Assembly (NCBI GenBank): GCA_937925695.1
Contig: CALAMD010000065.1
Location: 1 to 62,713, forward strand
Length of the DNA: 62,713 bases
Direction of reading: 5' to 3'
DNA from: an uncultured Bacillaceae bacterium
GTDB taxonomy: Bacteria > Bacillota > Bacilli > Bacillales > Amphibacillaceae
Shown here: one piece after another, positions 52,442 through 61,363 of the stretch
How positions within the stretch are numbered: position 1 is the stretch's first letter
Layout of the letters: every line of letters begins with the position of its first letter
Program-made: the position numbers and the translations under genes
Notes under the pieces: generated by a model
Told to the model about the DNA's origin: nothing
The model's database searches: none
The model's input: the letters and a program-made list of their open reading frames with translations, nothing else

Positions 52442-53418
52442 TCATTGTTAAGTTCAGGTTCAAGTAACTCATACATGTTAAAAGAAAATTCTAACTGTCG
52501 GTATAAATAAGCCATCCTTTGCACCCGATGAATCATAGGTTTGTGATGGATATCTTGTTGATAGTCTTTGATTTGCTCCAAATATGGTAAAGGATTCATT
52601 AAATAAATCAGCAAGAAACAAATTTCTTCTTGTGTCAGTTTATTTTCCTTTAAGTAAATAGAAAAGTTATCTAATAAATCTTGTACCGGTGCATCATAGT
52701 AGTTAATTTCTGATTGGAACAAGTGCATAAGATCTGTAGTTGCATGGTCATAAGTAGTCTTTTCCCAATTGATGAAACGATAGTCATTAGCTGTTAACAA
52801 GTGGGAAAATGTTAAGTTACCATGACATAAACTTTGACTCCATGGCATCGTCTCATCTTCAATCTTACAGAAACGCTCAATCAAGTCGATAAGATGATGT
52901 AAGCATCCTTCGACGACATGAAATTGCGTGCACACTTGTAATTCAAAGGGAGACATATATCGTTTTTGTTCAAATTCTTCTATTTGGGTCATAAACATAC
53001 GTCTACGATCCTGACATACTTTTTTATATTCAATAAACTTGTCAGTCATTTTTTTTACTTGGATGGTATGAGTTCGTTTTGTTTTATGATGCAATTGGCC
53101 AAGATGTTGATATATTTTCCCTATCTCCATTTCGCCTTCTTGCTCTAACCAAGGACTCAAATAATATACATGTTCGTTATCATAAACGGTTAATTGTTGG
53201 TCCAATGTTAAATAAACAGGTTGAATGAACTGCAAATTATGCTTATTTGCTTGCATGAGTGCGTGGTGCCACATTGGAATATTTTCATGATTCAGTGAAC
53301 TTTTCTTAAATGCGTATGTATTTCTTCCATCCCAAATGCGATAAACCCGATCGGTAATTTGATCGATGGTTTTTGCTTGAATCTGATAATAAGTAGATAA
53401 AATGTGTTGCACATCCAT
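52438..53418 (-). CDS. ysxE: Spore coat-associated kinase-like protein YsxE
   Basis: 326-residue protein of the CotS/YsxE/YutH family with an aminoglycoside phosphotransferase-like kinase fold. The lysine region (YAFKKSSLNHEN, about residue 35), the Brenner-type segment LCHGNLTFSHLL (near residue 200; catalytic HGD changed to HGN) and FINWEKTTYDHATTDLMHL (DFE-like, changed to NWE) suggest reduced or no kinase activity. In B. subtilis it is a coat protein transcribed with spoVID. GAGGAGG lies before the ATG. A hairpin lies in the 74-bp gap after spoVID. Confidence 0.88.
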   Translation of the reverse strand: MDVQHILSTYYQIQAKTIDQITDRVYRIWDGRNTYAFKKSSLNHENIPMWHHALMQANKHNLQFIQPVYLTLDQQLTVYDNEHVYYLSPWLEQEGEMEIGKIYQHLGQLHHKTKRTHTIQVKKMTDKFIEYKKVCQDRRRMFMTQIEEFEQKRYMSPFELQVCTQFHVVEGCLHHLIDLIERFCKIEDETMPWSQSLCHGNLTFSHLLTANDYRFINWEKTTYDHATTDLMHLFQSEINYYDAPVQDLLDNFSIYLKENKLTQEEICFLLIYLMNPLPYLEQIKDYQQDIHHKPMIHRVQRMAYLYRQLEFSFNMYELLEPELNND

Positions 53419-53446
53419 CGCTAATTCCTCCTCGAGTTAACAATGA

Positions 53447-53476
53447 GATACCCCTGCTACTCATGTAGGGGGTATC
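53447..53476 (-). other. Hairpin between spoVID and ysxE
   Basis: Minus strand GATACCCCCTAC pairs with GTAG and GGGGTATC (one offset base each side) around a 4-base loop. There is no T tract, and it ends about 30 bases before the ysxE start. It could be a weak attenuator or stabilising stem in the spoVID-ysxE mRNA. Confidence 0.6.
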
Positions 53477-53492
53477 TATGGGATATGACCAG

Positions 53493-54542
53493 TTACGACT
53501 TTTTTGTCTTCTTTTTTGGAATCGATAATAATTGACCTTCCTGTAAATCATCATCTTCCAATCTATTTACTTTTAAAATGTGTAATTTCGGTACATGATA
53601 TCGTTCAGCAATAGTCTCTAAGGTATCATTTTCTTGAACGATACAAATTCTCATTTGTGAATATGTTTCTTGTTCTTCATCCTTATCTTGAAACAATGTT
53701 GCTAAAAAGTTAAAACCTTCTCCTTCTACCTCATGATTTGAATCCGTTTCTTGTTCTTGGGTATGAACATCGATTTCGTGCCTATCGGTATCTTCTATAA
53801 GTTCTTCGACATTTGCATCTGTTCGTTCTTCAATGACATCATCAACAGTCAATTGGGCTTCGTCTACAATTTGTTCCTCGTTTTGATCTTCAGTCAATCT
53901 AGATCTCTCATCAAGTTTTGAAGTGTATTCCATTAATGGTGTCACTGATTGGTGATTGTTTTTACTTGCTGGCTCTCGTTCGCTATCATCCTTCAATTCC
54001 ATTTCAAAAGAAAATGATTCTTCAGTGAGATCATCTTTTTGATCCAGTGGATGGCTTACACTTTCTTGTTCAGCAACCTGCTCTATTGGTGGACTTTGTT
54101 CTCGATGACTTGAAATGCCATGTATATGGATCATTGCTTTAATCTTCATTTGATTTTCACTCGGAAGTTCATAATCAAATGCATCAACACCAACAGTGAT
54201 ATTATTTGTATCCAAAATGCGGTATTTAGGTACCGAAATTTCAACCGGAAAACGATGGTTAAATTGGTTGAAACCATCATCATTATCATCGATATGTTCA
54301 ATAAATCTTTTTGAATGAAAATCATCTACATCAAGTGTATCTACATCACTATTTCTGGCTTCCTCTTTGACATATTTACCATTTAATTCGATCACACCTC
54401 TAATCGAAACATAATCATTGAAGGATTGAATAGAAATTTCTGGGTCTAAGGAAATACTGATCATTTCCTTTACTTCTTGCCCTTTATCAAAAAAAAGGGT
54501 CTCACTTAACTCGAAACTAAATGCTTCTTGTTCAGTGGGCAT
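53493..54542 (-). CDS. spoVID: Stage VI sporulation protein D (coat morphogenetic protein)
   Basis: 349 residues, shorter than the B. subtilis protein (over 550) because the acidic middle is reduced. The N-terminal domain (about 1-140), starting FSFELSETLFFDKGQEVKEM, mediates coat encasement in B. subtilis. A very acidic linker (about 145-290) follows, then a C-terminal LysM domain (about 297-345, CIVQENDTLETIAERYHV). SpoVID recruits SafA to the spore, and both are in this window. The ATG has AAAGGAGG upstream. In B. subtilis hemL and the rest of the hem operon lie directly upstream; here they are absent. Confidence 0.93.
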   Translation of the reverse strand: MPTEQEAFSFELSETLFFDKGQEVKEMISISLDPEISIQSFNDYVSIRGVIELNGKYVKEEARNSDVDTLDVDDFHSKRFIEHIDDNDDGFNQFNHRFPVEISVPKYRILDTNNITVGVDAFDYELPSENQMKIKAMIHIHGISSHREQSPPIEQVAEQESVSHPLDQKDDLTEESFSFEMELKDDSEREPASKNNHQSVTPLMEYTSKLDERSRLTEDQNEEQIVDEAQLTVDDVIEERTDANVEELIEDTDRHEIDVHTQEQETDSNHEVEGEGFNFLATLFQDKDEEQETYSQMRICIVQENDTLETIAERYHVPKLHILKVNRLEDDDLQEGQLLSIPKKKTKKS

Positions 54543-54566
54543 ATTATTTTCCTCCTTTCGAAAAGT

Positions 54567-54596
54567 CTTGTATCCTATTGCATATTAATCTTTATT
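54567..54596 (-). promoter_or_regulatory. Weak candidate sigma-E promoter of spoVID
   Basis: Minus strand AATAAAGA (54589-54596), a 14-bp spacer, then GATACAAG (54567-54574), which resembles the sigma-E -10 CATACANT with two mismatches. The rest of 54543-54818 shows no gene. Confidence 0.3.
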
Positions 54597-54818
54597 TCAC
54601 TATATGAAATTCGTAACATGGATATGCTTTATCAACAGAAAAACCATCTTGAATGCAATTTATCATGTTCAACTGAATCAGAGAATGTGATAGGATATGA
54701 TTGGCGTTATTTTTATTTCATATATGTGCTTAAAGTTTTATGCTGATTTATGTGACTTATATTCCGAGTAATTGAAATAGCAACATTGGACTTTATAAGT
54801 AAAAGAGGTGAATAGATA

Positions 54819-55277
54819 TTGAAACGAAAAAGTTTGATGGCCTACATTTTGATTGGTTTAGGTTTTTATTTTTTGTTAAAAGAACTTGATATTCCATATC
54901 TAGATCATTTTCATACATGGCATTCCATTGTCATCATTGTTGGCTTGATCATGGTCATCCATAGTTTAATGAACAAGGATGTTGAATTTTTGTTCGTCGG
55001 GATTATTGTCTTAGGTGTTGGGATCCATTTACTTGCTTCTAGCATCTTGGCAAATTGGCCAGATCACTGGGCAGTATATTTATTCATATTTGGTTTCGCA
55101 TCATTGGTAAAAGCATTGAAGACGAAGCAGCATCTATTTATTAGCATTGTCATAGTTGTACTATCAATCATCATTCTTGTGCCTATGTCAATTCCAGCCC
55201 TTCAATGGTTAAATACATATGAGATGATATGGCCCATTGCTCTCATTCTCATAGGAATATATTTATTAAAAAAATAA
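54819..55277 (+). CDS. LiaI/LiaF-like membrane protein (YsxD-like position)
   Basis: 152 residues from a TTG at 54819 with GAGGTG upstream. It has about six short hydrophobic segments in the repeated pattern of LiaI-LiaF-type membrane domains: IGLGFYFLLKELDIP at the start and IALILIGIYLLKK at the end are the usual marks. In B. subtilis a membrane protein, YsxD, lies in this part of the chromosome, and orthology is possible. The function is unknown. It is the only gene left between spoVID and engB, where the haem operon would be, and it runs opposite to its neighbours. Confidence 0.75.
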   Translation: MKRKSLMAYILIGLGFYFLLKELDIPYLDHFHTWHSIVIIVGLIMVIHSLMNKDVEFLFVGIIVLGVGIHLLASSILANWPDHWAVYLFIFGFASLVKALKTKQHLFISIVIVVLSIIILVPMSIPALQWLNTYEMIWPIALILIGIYLLKK

Positions 55278-55307
55278 GGCATAACCACTTTTCACTGTGG
55301 TTATGCC
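55268..55307 (-). terminator. Terminator of lon-engB
   Basis: 11-bp stem (55278-55288 with 55297-55307) and 8-base loop, followed on the minus strand by TTATTTTTTT. The stem overlaps the engB stop codon and lies between convergent genes. Confidence 0.85.
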
Positions 55308-55897
55308 TCTTGATTTGAAAGATATTGTTTGATAACCTGCCATGCTTCTTTCGTTCCCTCACCAGTCATAGCGGAAAATGGAACAAGCATATGATCAGGA
55401 AGATCGGAAAAGGTATGCTTAATTTCGTTAATGTGTCGATTAACTTGGTGCTTTTTTAATTTATCTAGCTTTGTTGCGATGACAAGAACTGGCAATTGAT
55501 AATACGTTAAATATTCATACATTTGAATGTCTTGTTTCGTCGGTTGATGGCGAATATCCGTAATTAATATAACGAGATTTAAATTCACTCGGGTTTGAAA
55601 ATATTCTTCCATCATTCTGCCCCATTTTGCCCGCTCTTCTTTAGACACTTTCGCATAGCCATATCCTGGAACATCAACGAAGTAAAAATCCTCATTTAGC
55701 TTGTAAAAGTTTAATGTTCTCGTTTTACCAGGTTTCCCTGATGTTCTGACTAATTTCTTTCGTTGTACCATTTTATTAATGAATGAAGATTTCCCGACAT
55801 TTGATCTACCAGCTACGGCAATTTCCGGCAGAGAATCATCAGGATATTGTTTTTGGCTTACAGCACTGATAATAAGCTTTACTTGATTAATTTTCAT
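55301..55897 (-). CDS. engB: Ribosome biogenesis GTPase EngB (YsxC)
   Basis: Essential TrmE-Era-like GTPase needed for late 50S assembly. From the ATG at 55897 (GGTGG upstream) it has 198 residues, near the family length; an ATG six codons earlier is possible. G1 is AGRSNVGKSSFIN (about residues 30-42), G2 lies in GKPGKTRTLNFY, G3 DVPGYGYA, G4 TKLDKLKK, G5 FSAMTGEG. The start overlaps the lon stop by 11 bases, the conserved lon-engB operon of Bacillus. Confidence 0.97.
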   Translation of the reverse strand: MKINQVKLIISAVSQKQYPDDSLPEIAVAGRSNVGKSSFINKMVQRKKLVRTSGKPGKTRTLNFYKLNEDFYFVDVPGYGYAKVSKEERAKWGRMMEEYFQTRVNLNLVILITDIRHQPTKQDIQMYEYLTYYQLPVLVIATKLDKLKKHQVNRHINEIKHTFSDLPDHMLVPFSAMTGEGTKEAWQVIKQYLSNQEA

Positions 55898-58211
55898 CTT
55901 TTTCCACCAACGCATGTTCCAACACCTGGTCTAAGTGATGGACGGTAATAAATGTTAAATCATCCCGGACGCTTTTAGGGATATCATCAATATCTTTTTC
56001 ATTTTCAGCCGGTATAATGACAGTTGTAATTCCTGCTCGATGGGCACTTAATGCCTTTTCTTTTAATCCACCGATCGGCAGTACGTGGCCGCGCAAGGTT
56101 ATTTCACCAGTCATGCCTACTTCTTTTCTTACAGCTCGTCCTGTTAATGCAGATACAAGCGCAGTTGCCATCGTGATTCCCGCTGATGGCCCATCCTTTG
56201 GCACAGCGCCCTCTGGAACATGGATATGAATATCATATTTCTCATGAAAATCCGGTTCAATATTAAGTTCTTCAACGCGAGAACGGATATAGCTAAAAGC
56301 TGCCTGAGCTGATTCTTTCATCACTTCACCCAGTTTTCCTGTTAAAGTTAATTCACCTTTCCCTGGATAGTGAGAAACTTCGATTGGTAAAATGTCTCCA
56401 CCTGATGCGGTATAAGCTAGCCCTGTTGCAGTACCAACTTGGTCTTTTTTCTCCATTAAACCATATCGATATAACGTTTTTCCAAGTAAGGATTCTAATG
56501 TATTTTCTGTGACAATAACCCGTTTCTTTTCCCCTGACACTATCATTTTCGCCGCTTTTCGACATAAAGTTGCAATTTGTCGTTCAAGTTCTCGAACACC
56601 GGCTTCTCTTGTATACCTTCTAATCAATTTTCGTAACGCATCATCTCTTATTTGTAAATTTCCTTTTTCTAAACCATTTTCTCTAAGTTGTTTTGGCAAA
56701 AGATGCTCTTTAGCAATGTGTAATTTTTCTACTTCCGTATAACCGGCAATGGTGATTATTTCCATTCTATCAAGGAGTGGTGCAGGAATATTATTGATAT
56801 AATTTGCCGTAGCAATAAATATCACGTTTGATAAATCATAGGGTTCTTCAATAAAATGATCACTAAAACTATTGTTTTGCTCAGGATCTAATACCTCTAA
56901 CATGGCTGCAGAAGGATCCCCACGAAAATCGTTAGACATTTTATCTATTTCATCTAATAAAAACACGGGATTAATCGTACCAGATTTTTTCATCCCTTGA
57001 ATGATTCTACCCGGCATGGCACCAATATATGTTCGACGGTGACCTCTTATTTCCGCCTCATCTCTGACGCCACCTAAGGACATGCGGACAAATTTACGAT
57101 TAACTGCCCGAGCTATAGACTTGGCTAGTGAGGTTTTCCCTACTCCTGGTGGCCCAACTAGGCAAATGATCGGTCCTTTTATTGATTTCGTTAATTTTTG
57201 AACAGCTAAGTATTCCAAGATTCGCTCTTTCACTTTTTCTAACCCGTAATGATCTTCATCTAATATTTTCTTTGCATGCTTAATGTCGATATTATCTTCT
57301 GTTTTAGCATGCCAAGGTAATGAAATAAGCCAATCTAAATAATTACGAATCACAGAACTTTCTGCTGAACTTTGGGGCACCCGTTCATACCTAGCCAATT
57401 CTTTTAAAGCGACTTCTTCAACTCGCTCAGGCATCCTTGCTGCTTCAATCTTTTCCCGTAATTGTTCTACTTCACTCTGAATGCCTTCTGTTTCCCCCAG
57501 TTCTTTTTGAATCGCTTTTAATTGTTCACGTAAATAATATTCTTTTTGCGTTTTTTCCATTGACGATCTAATCCGTTGACCGATTTTTTTCTCTAAGGTC
57601 AACACCTTTTTTTCATCAGCGATTAGTTTTAATAAATGTTTTAAACGCTCACAAATATCATTCATCTCTAATAAACGCTGCTTATCCTTTAATCTTAATG
57701 ATAAGTGGGACGTGACCATATCAGCTAATCTGCCAGGTTCTTCGATATCTGCTACGGTTGCAAAAGTTTCTTCAGTAATTTTCCTCGAAACTTTAATATA
57801 TTGACTAAATTGTTTTAACAGCGACCGCATCAGTGCTTCTTCTTCTGCTGGATCTCCGTGTATATCATGTAATCGATTCATTTCAATAATAAATTCTTCA
57901 TCTTGTTCAATGTAACGAACAATTTCACCTCGGGACAATCCTTCAACAAGTATACGAATCGTACCATTTGGTAGCTTCAACATTTGATTTATTTTTGCTA
58001 AAGTACCTACACGATAAATATCTTTTGGTTCGGGCTGATCTAAGCTAACCTTCTTTTGGGCGGCTAAAAAGATCAGTTGATCTTCCATCATTGCTCTTTC
58101 TAAAGCAGCAATTGATTTTTTTCGACCAACATCCAAATGAAGAACCATTGAGGGGAATATTAAAATTCCCCGTAAAGGCAGAAGAGGTAGCTGTACGATT
58201 TGATTTGTCAT
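55887..58211 (-). CDS. lon: ATP-dependent protease Lon (LonA)
   Basis: AAA+ serine protease degrading damaged and regulatory proteins. 774 residues, as in B. subtilis LonA. N-terminal substrate domain (about 1-200), coiled linker (about 200-300), AAA+ module with GPPGVGKTSLAKSIA (near residue 353) and FLLDEIDKM, and the protease domain (about 600-774) with the catalytic Ser in KDGPSAGITMA and Lys in LKEKALSAHRAG. AGGAGG precedes the ATG. The second Lon gene, lonB, that lies between lonA and clpX in B. subtilis is absent; a 194-bp gap with a hairpin stands there. Confidence 0.98.
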   Translation of the reverse strand: MTNQIVQLPLLPLRGILIFPSMVLHLDVGRKKSIAALERAMMEDQLIFLAAQKKVSLDQPEPKDIYRVGTLAKINQMLKLPNGTIRILVEGLSRGEIVRYIEQDEEFIIEMNRLHDIHGDPAEEEALMRSLLKQFSQYIKVSRKITEETFATVADIEEPGRLADMVTSHLSLRLKDKQRLLEMNDICERLKHLLKLIADEKKVLTLEKKIGQRIRSSMEKTQKEYYLREQLKAIQKELGETEGIQSEVEQLREKIEAARMPERVEEVALKELARYERVPQSSAESSVIRNYLDWLISLPWHAKTEDNIDIKHAKKILDEDHYGLEKVKERILEYLAVQKLTKSIKGPIICLVGPPGVGKTSLAKSIARAVNRKFVRMSLGGVRDEAEIRGHRRTYIGAMPGRIIQGMKKSGTINPVFLLDEIDKMSNDFRGDPSAAMLEVLDPEQNNSFSDHFIEEPYDLSNVIFIATANYINNIPAPLLDRMEIITIAGYTEVEKLHIAKEHLLPKQLRENGLEKGNLQIRDDALRKLIRRYTREAGVRELERQIATLCRKAAKMIVSGEKKRVIVTENTLESLLGKTLYRYGLMEKKDQVGTATGLAYTASGGDILPIEVSHYPGKGELTLTGKLGEVMKESAQAAFSYIRSRVEELNIEPDFHEKYDIHIHVPEGAVPKDGPSAGITMATALVSALTGRAVRKEVGMTGEITLRGHVLPIGGLKEKALSAHRAGITTVIIPAENEKDIDDIPKSVRDDLTFITVHHLDQVLEHALVEKDEN

Positions 58212-58290
58212 AGCTCATACCTCCTGTCATCATCATAAGCTAACAGAACATATACAAGTGGTTCCTGCCCTCATATAATTTGTCATAAGA

Positions 58291-58367
58291 AGAGACTGAC
58301 TTAGCATTCCGTTAATAAACTTCCCTCTTTAGTGATGAACAGAAGCAAGTACGCTGAGTCAGTCTCT
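58291..58367. other. Long-loop inverted repeat between clpX and lon
   Basis: AGAGACTGACTTAGC (58291-58305) pairs with GCTGAGTCAGTCTCT (58353-58367) at 14 of 15 positions plus one wobble, around a 47-base loop. The plus strand continues TTTGTTTT. It lies where lonB would be. Confidence 0.7.
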
Positions 58368-58405
58368 TTGTTTTAGCTCATGATAAACTTTTGTAATTGA
58401 TTGAT

Positions 58406-59680
58406 TTATGCACTTTCTTTTGGCATTTTTTCATTACTTTCTTTGACGGTACCATCGCGAAACACTAGTTTTGGTTCATTATCCTCATTGATAACTGTTT
58501 CTTTCGTAATAATACATTTACTAATATCATCACGGGATGGCAATTCAAACATCACATCAAGCATAATCGATTCAATAATCGATCTAAGACCACGGGCACC
58601 AGTCTTACGTTCAACTGCCTTTTTAGCTATTTCTTCCAGTGCTTCTTCTTCAAATTCTAATTCGATTTGATCGATTTCAAACAACTTCTGATATTGCTTG
58701 ACGAGCGCATTTTTCGGTTTTGTTAAAATATCAATAAGCGCTTTTTCATCAAGTGGCTCAAGGCTACCAATTACAGGCAGGCGGCCAATAAATTCCGGAA
58801 TTAAGCCATAACTAAGTAAGTCTTCTGGTAAGACCATTGATAGTAGTTGGCCTTTATCCAATTCTTGTTCAGATGATTTGTCACCAAAGCCGATGACATT
58901 TTTACCAATCCGTCGCTTAATGATATCCTCAATCCCATCAAAGGCTCCACCAACAATAAACAAAATATTGGTCGTATCAATTTGGATAAACTCTTGATGG
59001 GGGTGTTTACGACCACCTTGGGGTGGAACACTAGCCACTGTACCTTCAAGGATTTTTAACAGGGCTTGCTGGACACCTTCACCAGAAACATCCCTTGTAA
59101 TGGAAGGGTTATCTGACTTTCTCGCTACTTTATCAATTTCATCAATATATATGATCCCTTTTTCAGCTTTTTCAATATCATAATCTGCTGCTTGAATAAG
59201 CTTCAACAGGATATTTTCAACATCTTCACCGACATAACCAGCTTCAGTTAATGATGTTGCATCCGCCATAGCAAATGGAACGTTTAAAATTCTAGCTAAT
59301 GTTTGCGCTAGTAACGTTTTACCACTTCCAGTTGGACCTAAGATGGCTATATTACTTTTAGCGATTTCAACATCGTCATTCTTAGGGGAATTAATTCTTT
59401 TATAATGATTGTATACTGCAACAGACAAATTCTTTTTCGCATTTTCTTGACCGATTACATAATCATCAAGAATTTCACAAATTTCTTTAGGCTTAGGAAT
59501 ATCTTGTAAATCCAATTCCTCTTCTGAGCCTAATTCTTCTTCGACAATTTCTGTACATAGATCAATACATTCATCACATATATAAACCCCTGGACCCGCA
59601 ACTAATTTACGGACTTGGTCTTGACTTTTTCCACAAAACGAGCATTTTAATTGCCCTTTTTCATCATTAAATTTAAACAT
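58406..59680 (-). CDS. clpX: ATP-dependent Clp protease ATP-binding subunit ClpX
   Basis: AAA+ unfoldase that feeds proteins to ClpP. From the ATG at 59680 (AGGGGTGA upstream) it has 424 residues; the longer frame to 59743 is not family sequence. N-terminal zinc finger with CSFCGK and ICDECI (four cysteines, about residues 13-37), Walker A GPTGSGKTLLA (near residue 120), Walker B IIYIDEIDK, sensor I region, and the IGFG loop (near 270) that docks on ClpP. clpP is not in the window. tig lies 267 bp upstream, the usual tig-clpX order. Confidence 0.98.
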   Translation of the reverse strand: MFKFNDEKGQLKCSFCGKSQDQVRKLVAGPGVYICDECIDLCTEIVEEELGSEEELDLQDIPKPKEICEILDDYVIGQENAKKNLSVAVYNHYKRINSPKNDDVEIAKSNIAILGPTGSGKTLLAQTLARILNVPFAMADATSLTEAGYVGEDVENILLKLIQAADYDIEKAEKGIIYIDEIDKVARKSDNPSITRDVSGEGVQQALLKILEGTVASVPPQGGRKHPHQEFIQIDTTNILFIVGGAFDGIEDIIKRRIGKNVIGFGDKSSEQELDKGQLLSMVLPEDLLSYGLIPEFIGRLPVIGSLEPLDEKALIDILTKPKNALVKQYQKLFEIDQIELEFEEEALEEIAKKAVERKTGARGLRSIIESIMLDVMFELPSRDDISKCIITKETVINEDNEPKLVFRDGTVKESNEKMPKESA

Positions 59681-59897
59681 ATTTTCACCCCTAAAGTATA
59701 ACTCACCATATCTTAAACTGGTTTCACTTTCAATAGCAATCATAACAGATCGAATTTAGAAAACAAAACAATATACATTATGGTTAATCAGCGATAATTT
59801 ATTCATATCTATACTATATGATATATTTAACATTATACTCTTCTCTGACTATAACAATACCAAGTACAGCTATTTTACCACAAATAGCTCCTAATAA

Positions 59898-59934
59898 GAA
59901 AATAACAAGGCGCAAAAGAAATGCACCTTGTTAT
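59898..59934 (-). terminator. Terminator of tig
   Basis: Minus strand ATAACAAGGTGC pairs with GCGCCTTGTTAT (one wobble) around a 9-base loop, then TTTCTTATT, 13 bp after the tig stop. Confidence 0.82.
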
Positions 59935-59946
59935 ATGTTCAACTCG

Positions 59947-61233
59947 TTAAACTGCTTTACTATGTTCGACTAAAAAGTCGATTGTCTTTCTGAACAATAA
60001 ATCCCCTTTAATCATCTCTGTATTTCCACCGAGCATTGATGATAACTGGTCAACTTCCATGTTATACATTTCAGCCATTCTTTCCAGTTCTTCTTGAACA
60101 TCTTCATCTGTTACTTCAAGGTTTTCCTGTTTATAAATAGCTTCTAATGTTAAATTCGTGCGCACTCGTTTTTCAGCATCTTCACGCATTTGTTCTTTAA
60201 GATCCTTTTCATCCTGTCCGGAGAACTGAGTATACATTTCTAAAGTCATACCTTGCATTTGTAGGCGTTGTTCGAATTCACTCATCATTTGCTCTAATTC
60301 AGATTCGATCATTTCTTTAGGAATATCGATCTCTGCATTTTCGGAAGCTTTATTAATGAGTATTTCTCGTTTTTCATTTTCAATTTCTTGTTTTCTTTGT
60401 TCTTCTAATTCTTTACGCTTCTTATCTTTAAGCTCATCTAGTGTCTCAACTTCGTCATCTACATCTTTAGCGAACTCATCGTCCAACTCTGGGAGTTCTT
60501 TATATTTAATTTCATGAATTTTCACTTTGAAGATAGCATCTTTTCCAGCTAATTCTTCAGCATGGTATTCTTCAGGAAACGTAACTTCAATTTCGGTTTC
60601 CTCACCAGATTCTTTACCAATGAGTTGTTCTTCGAAACCTGGAATAAACTGTCCTGAACCAATTTCTAGTGAATGATTTTCTCCTTTTCCACCTTCAAAT
60701 GGTTCGCCATCCAGAAATCCTTCAAAATCAATAACAACAGTGTCGCCTTCTTCGACTGTTCCCTCTTCTTTTAAGACCAATTCAGCTTGTAACTCGCGTT
60801 GTCTTTCAATCAGTTCATTTACATCTTCATCAGTTACTTCAACTGTTTTTTCTTCCACTTCTAGGCCTTTATATTCACCTAGTTTAACTTCTGGCTTAAC
60901 TACTACATTAGCAGTAAATACAAGTGGCTTTCCTTGTTCGATTTCTTCAATATCAATTTCTGGTTGGGCAACAGGTTCAATTTCTGCTTCCTCAACAGCT
61001 GCTGTATATGCATCTGGTAATACAAAATTCACCGCATCTTGGTATAAAGATTCAACACCAAAACGTTTTTCAAAAATCATTCGTGGAATTCTACCTTTAC
61101 GGAAGCCAGGAATTTCAATATCCTTTACCACTTTTTTAAAAGCTTTGTCTAATGCTTTATCAAATTCTTCAACTGAAACTTCAAAGGTTAAAACACCATT
61201 ATTACCTTCTTTTTTTTCCCATTTTACTGACAT
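59947..61233 (-). CDS. tig: Trigger factor (ribosome-associated chaperone and prolyl isomerase)
   Basis: Binds at the nascent chain exit and helps early folding. From the ATG at 61233 (GGAGGG upstream) it has 428 residues, the family length; the frame extends 36 codons upstream without similarity. The ribosome-binding tail loop GFRKGRIPR (near residue 44) is intact. The FKBP-type isomerase domain (about 150-240) has GDTVVIDFEGFLDGEPFEGG, and the helical C-terminal domain (about 250-428) is strongly charged. It lies between a TPR gene and clpX as in B. subtilis. Confidence 0.97.
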   Translation of the reverse strand: MSVKWEKKEGNNGVLTFEVSVEEFDKALDKAFKKVVKDIEIPGFRKGRIPRMIFEKRFGVESLYQDAVNFVLPDAYTAAVEEAEIEPVAQPEIDIEEIEQGKPLVFTANVVVKPEVKLGEYKGLEVEEKTVEVTDEDVNELIERQRELQAELVLKEEGTVEEGDTVVIDFEGFLDGEPFEGGKGENHSLEIGSGQFIPGFEEQLIGKESGEETEIEVTFPEEYHAEELAGKDAIFKVKIHEIKYKELPELDDEFAKDVDDEVETLDELKDKKRKELEEQRKQEIENEKREILINKASENAEIDIPKEMIESELEQMMSEFEQRLQMQGMTLEMYTQFSGQDEKDLKEQMREDAEKRVRTNLTLEAIYKQENLEVTDEDVQEELERMAEMYNMEVDQLSSMLGGNTEMIKGDLLFRKTIDFLVEHSKAV

Positions 61234-61363
61234 GATTTTCCCTCCAAAATCTACTATATCCGTATACACAAGCTGCATATATTTATTAATATATAACGGT
61301 CTAATTTCAACCATTATATTATAACACAAAAGGAATGTCATTCAAGAGATAAAGTAGCGACGA

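Noticed and set aside
60740..61324. 194-codon plus-strand frame opposite tig
   Set aside because: Antisense to a conserved gene; Ser/Thr-rich translation is the mirror of the acidic tig codons, and no ribosome binding site is seen.
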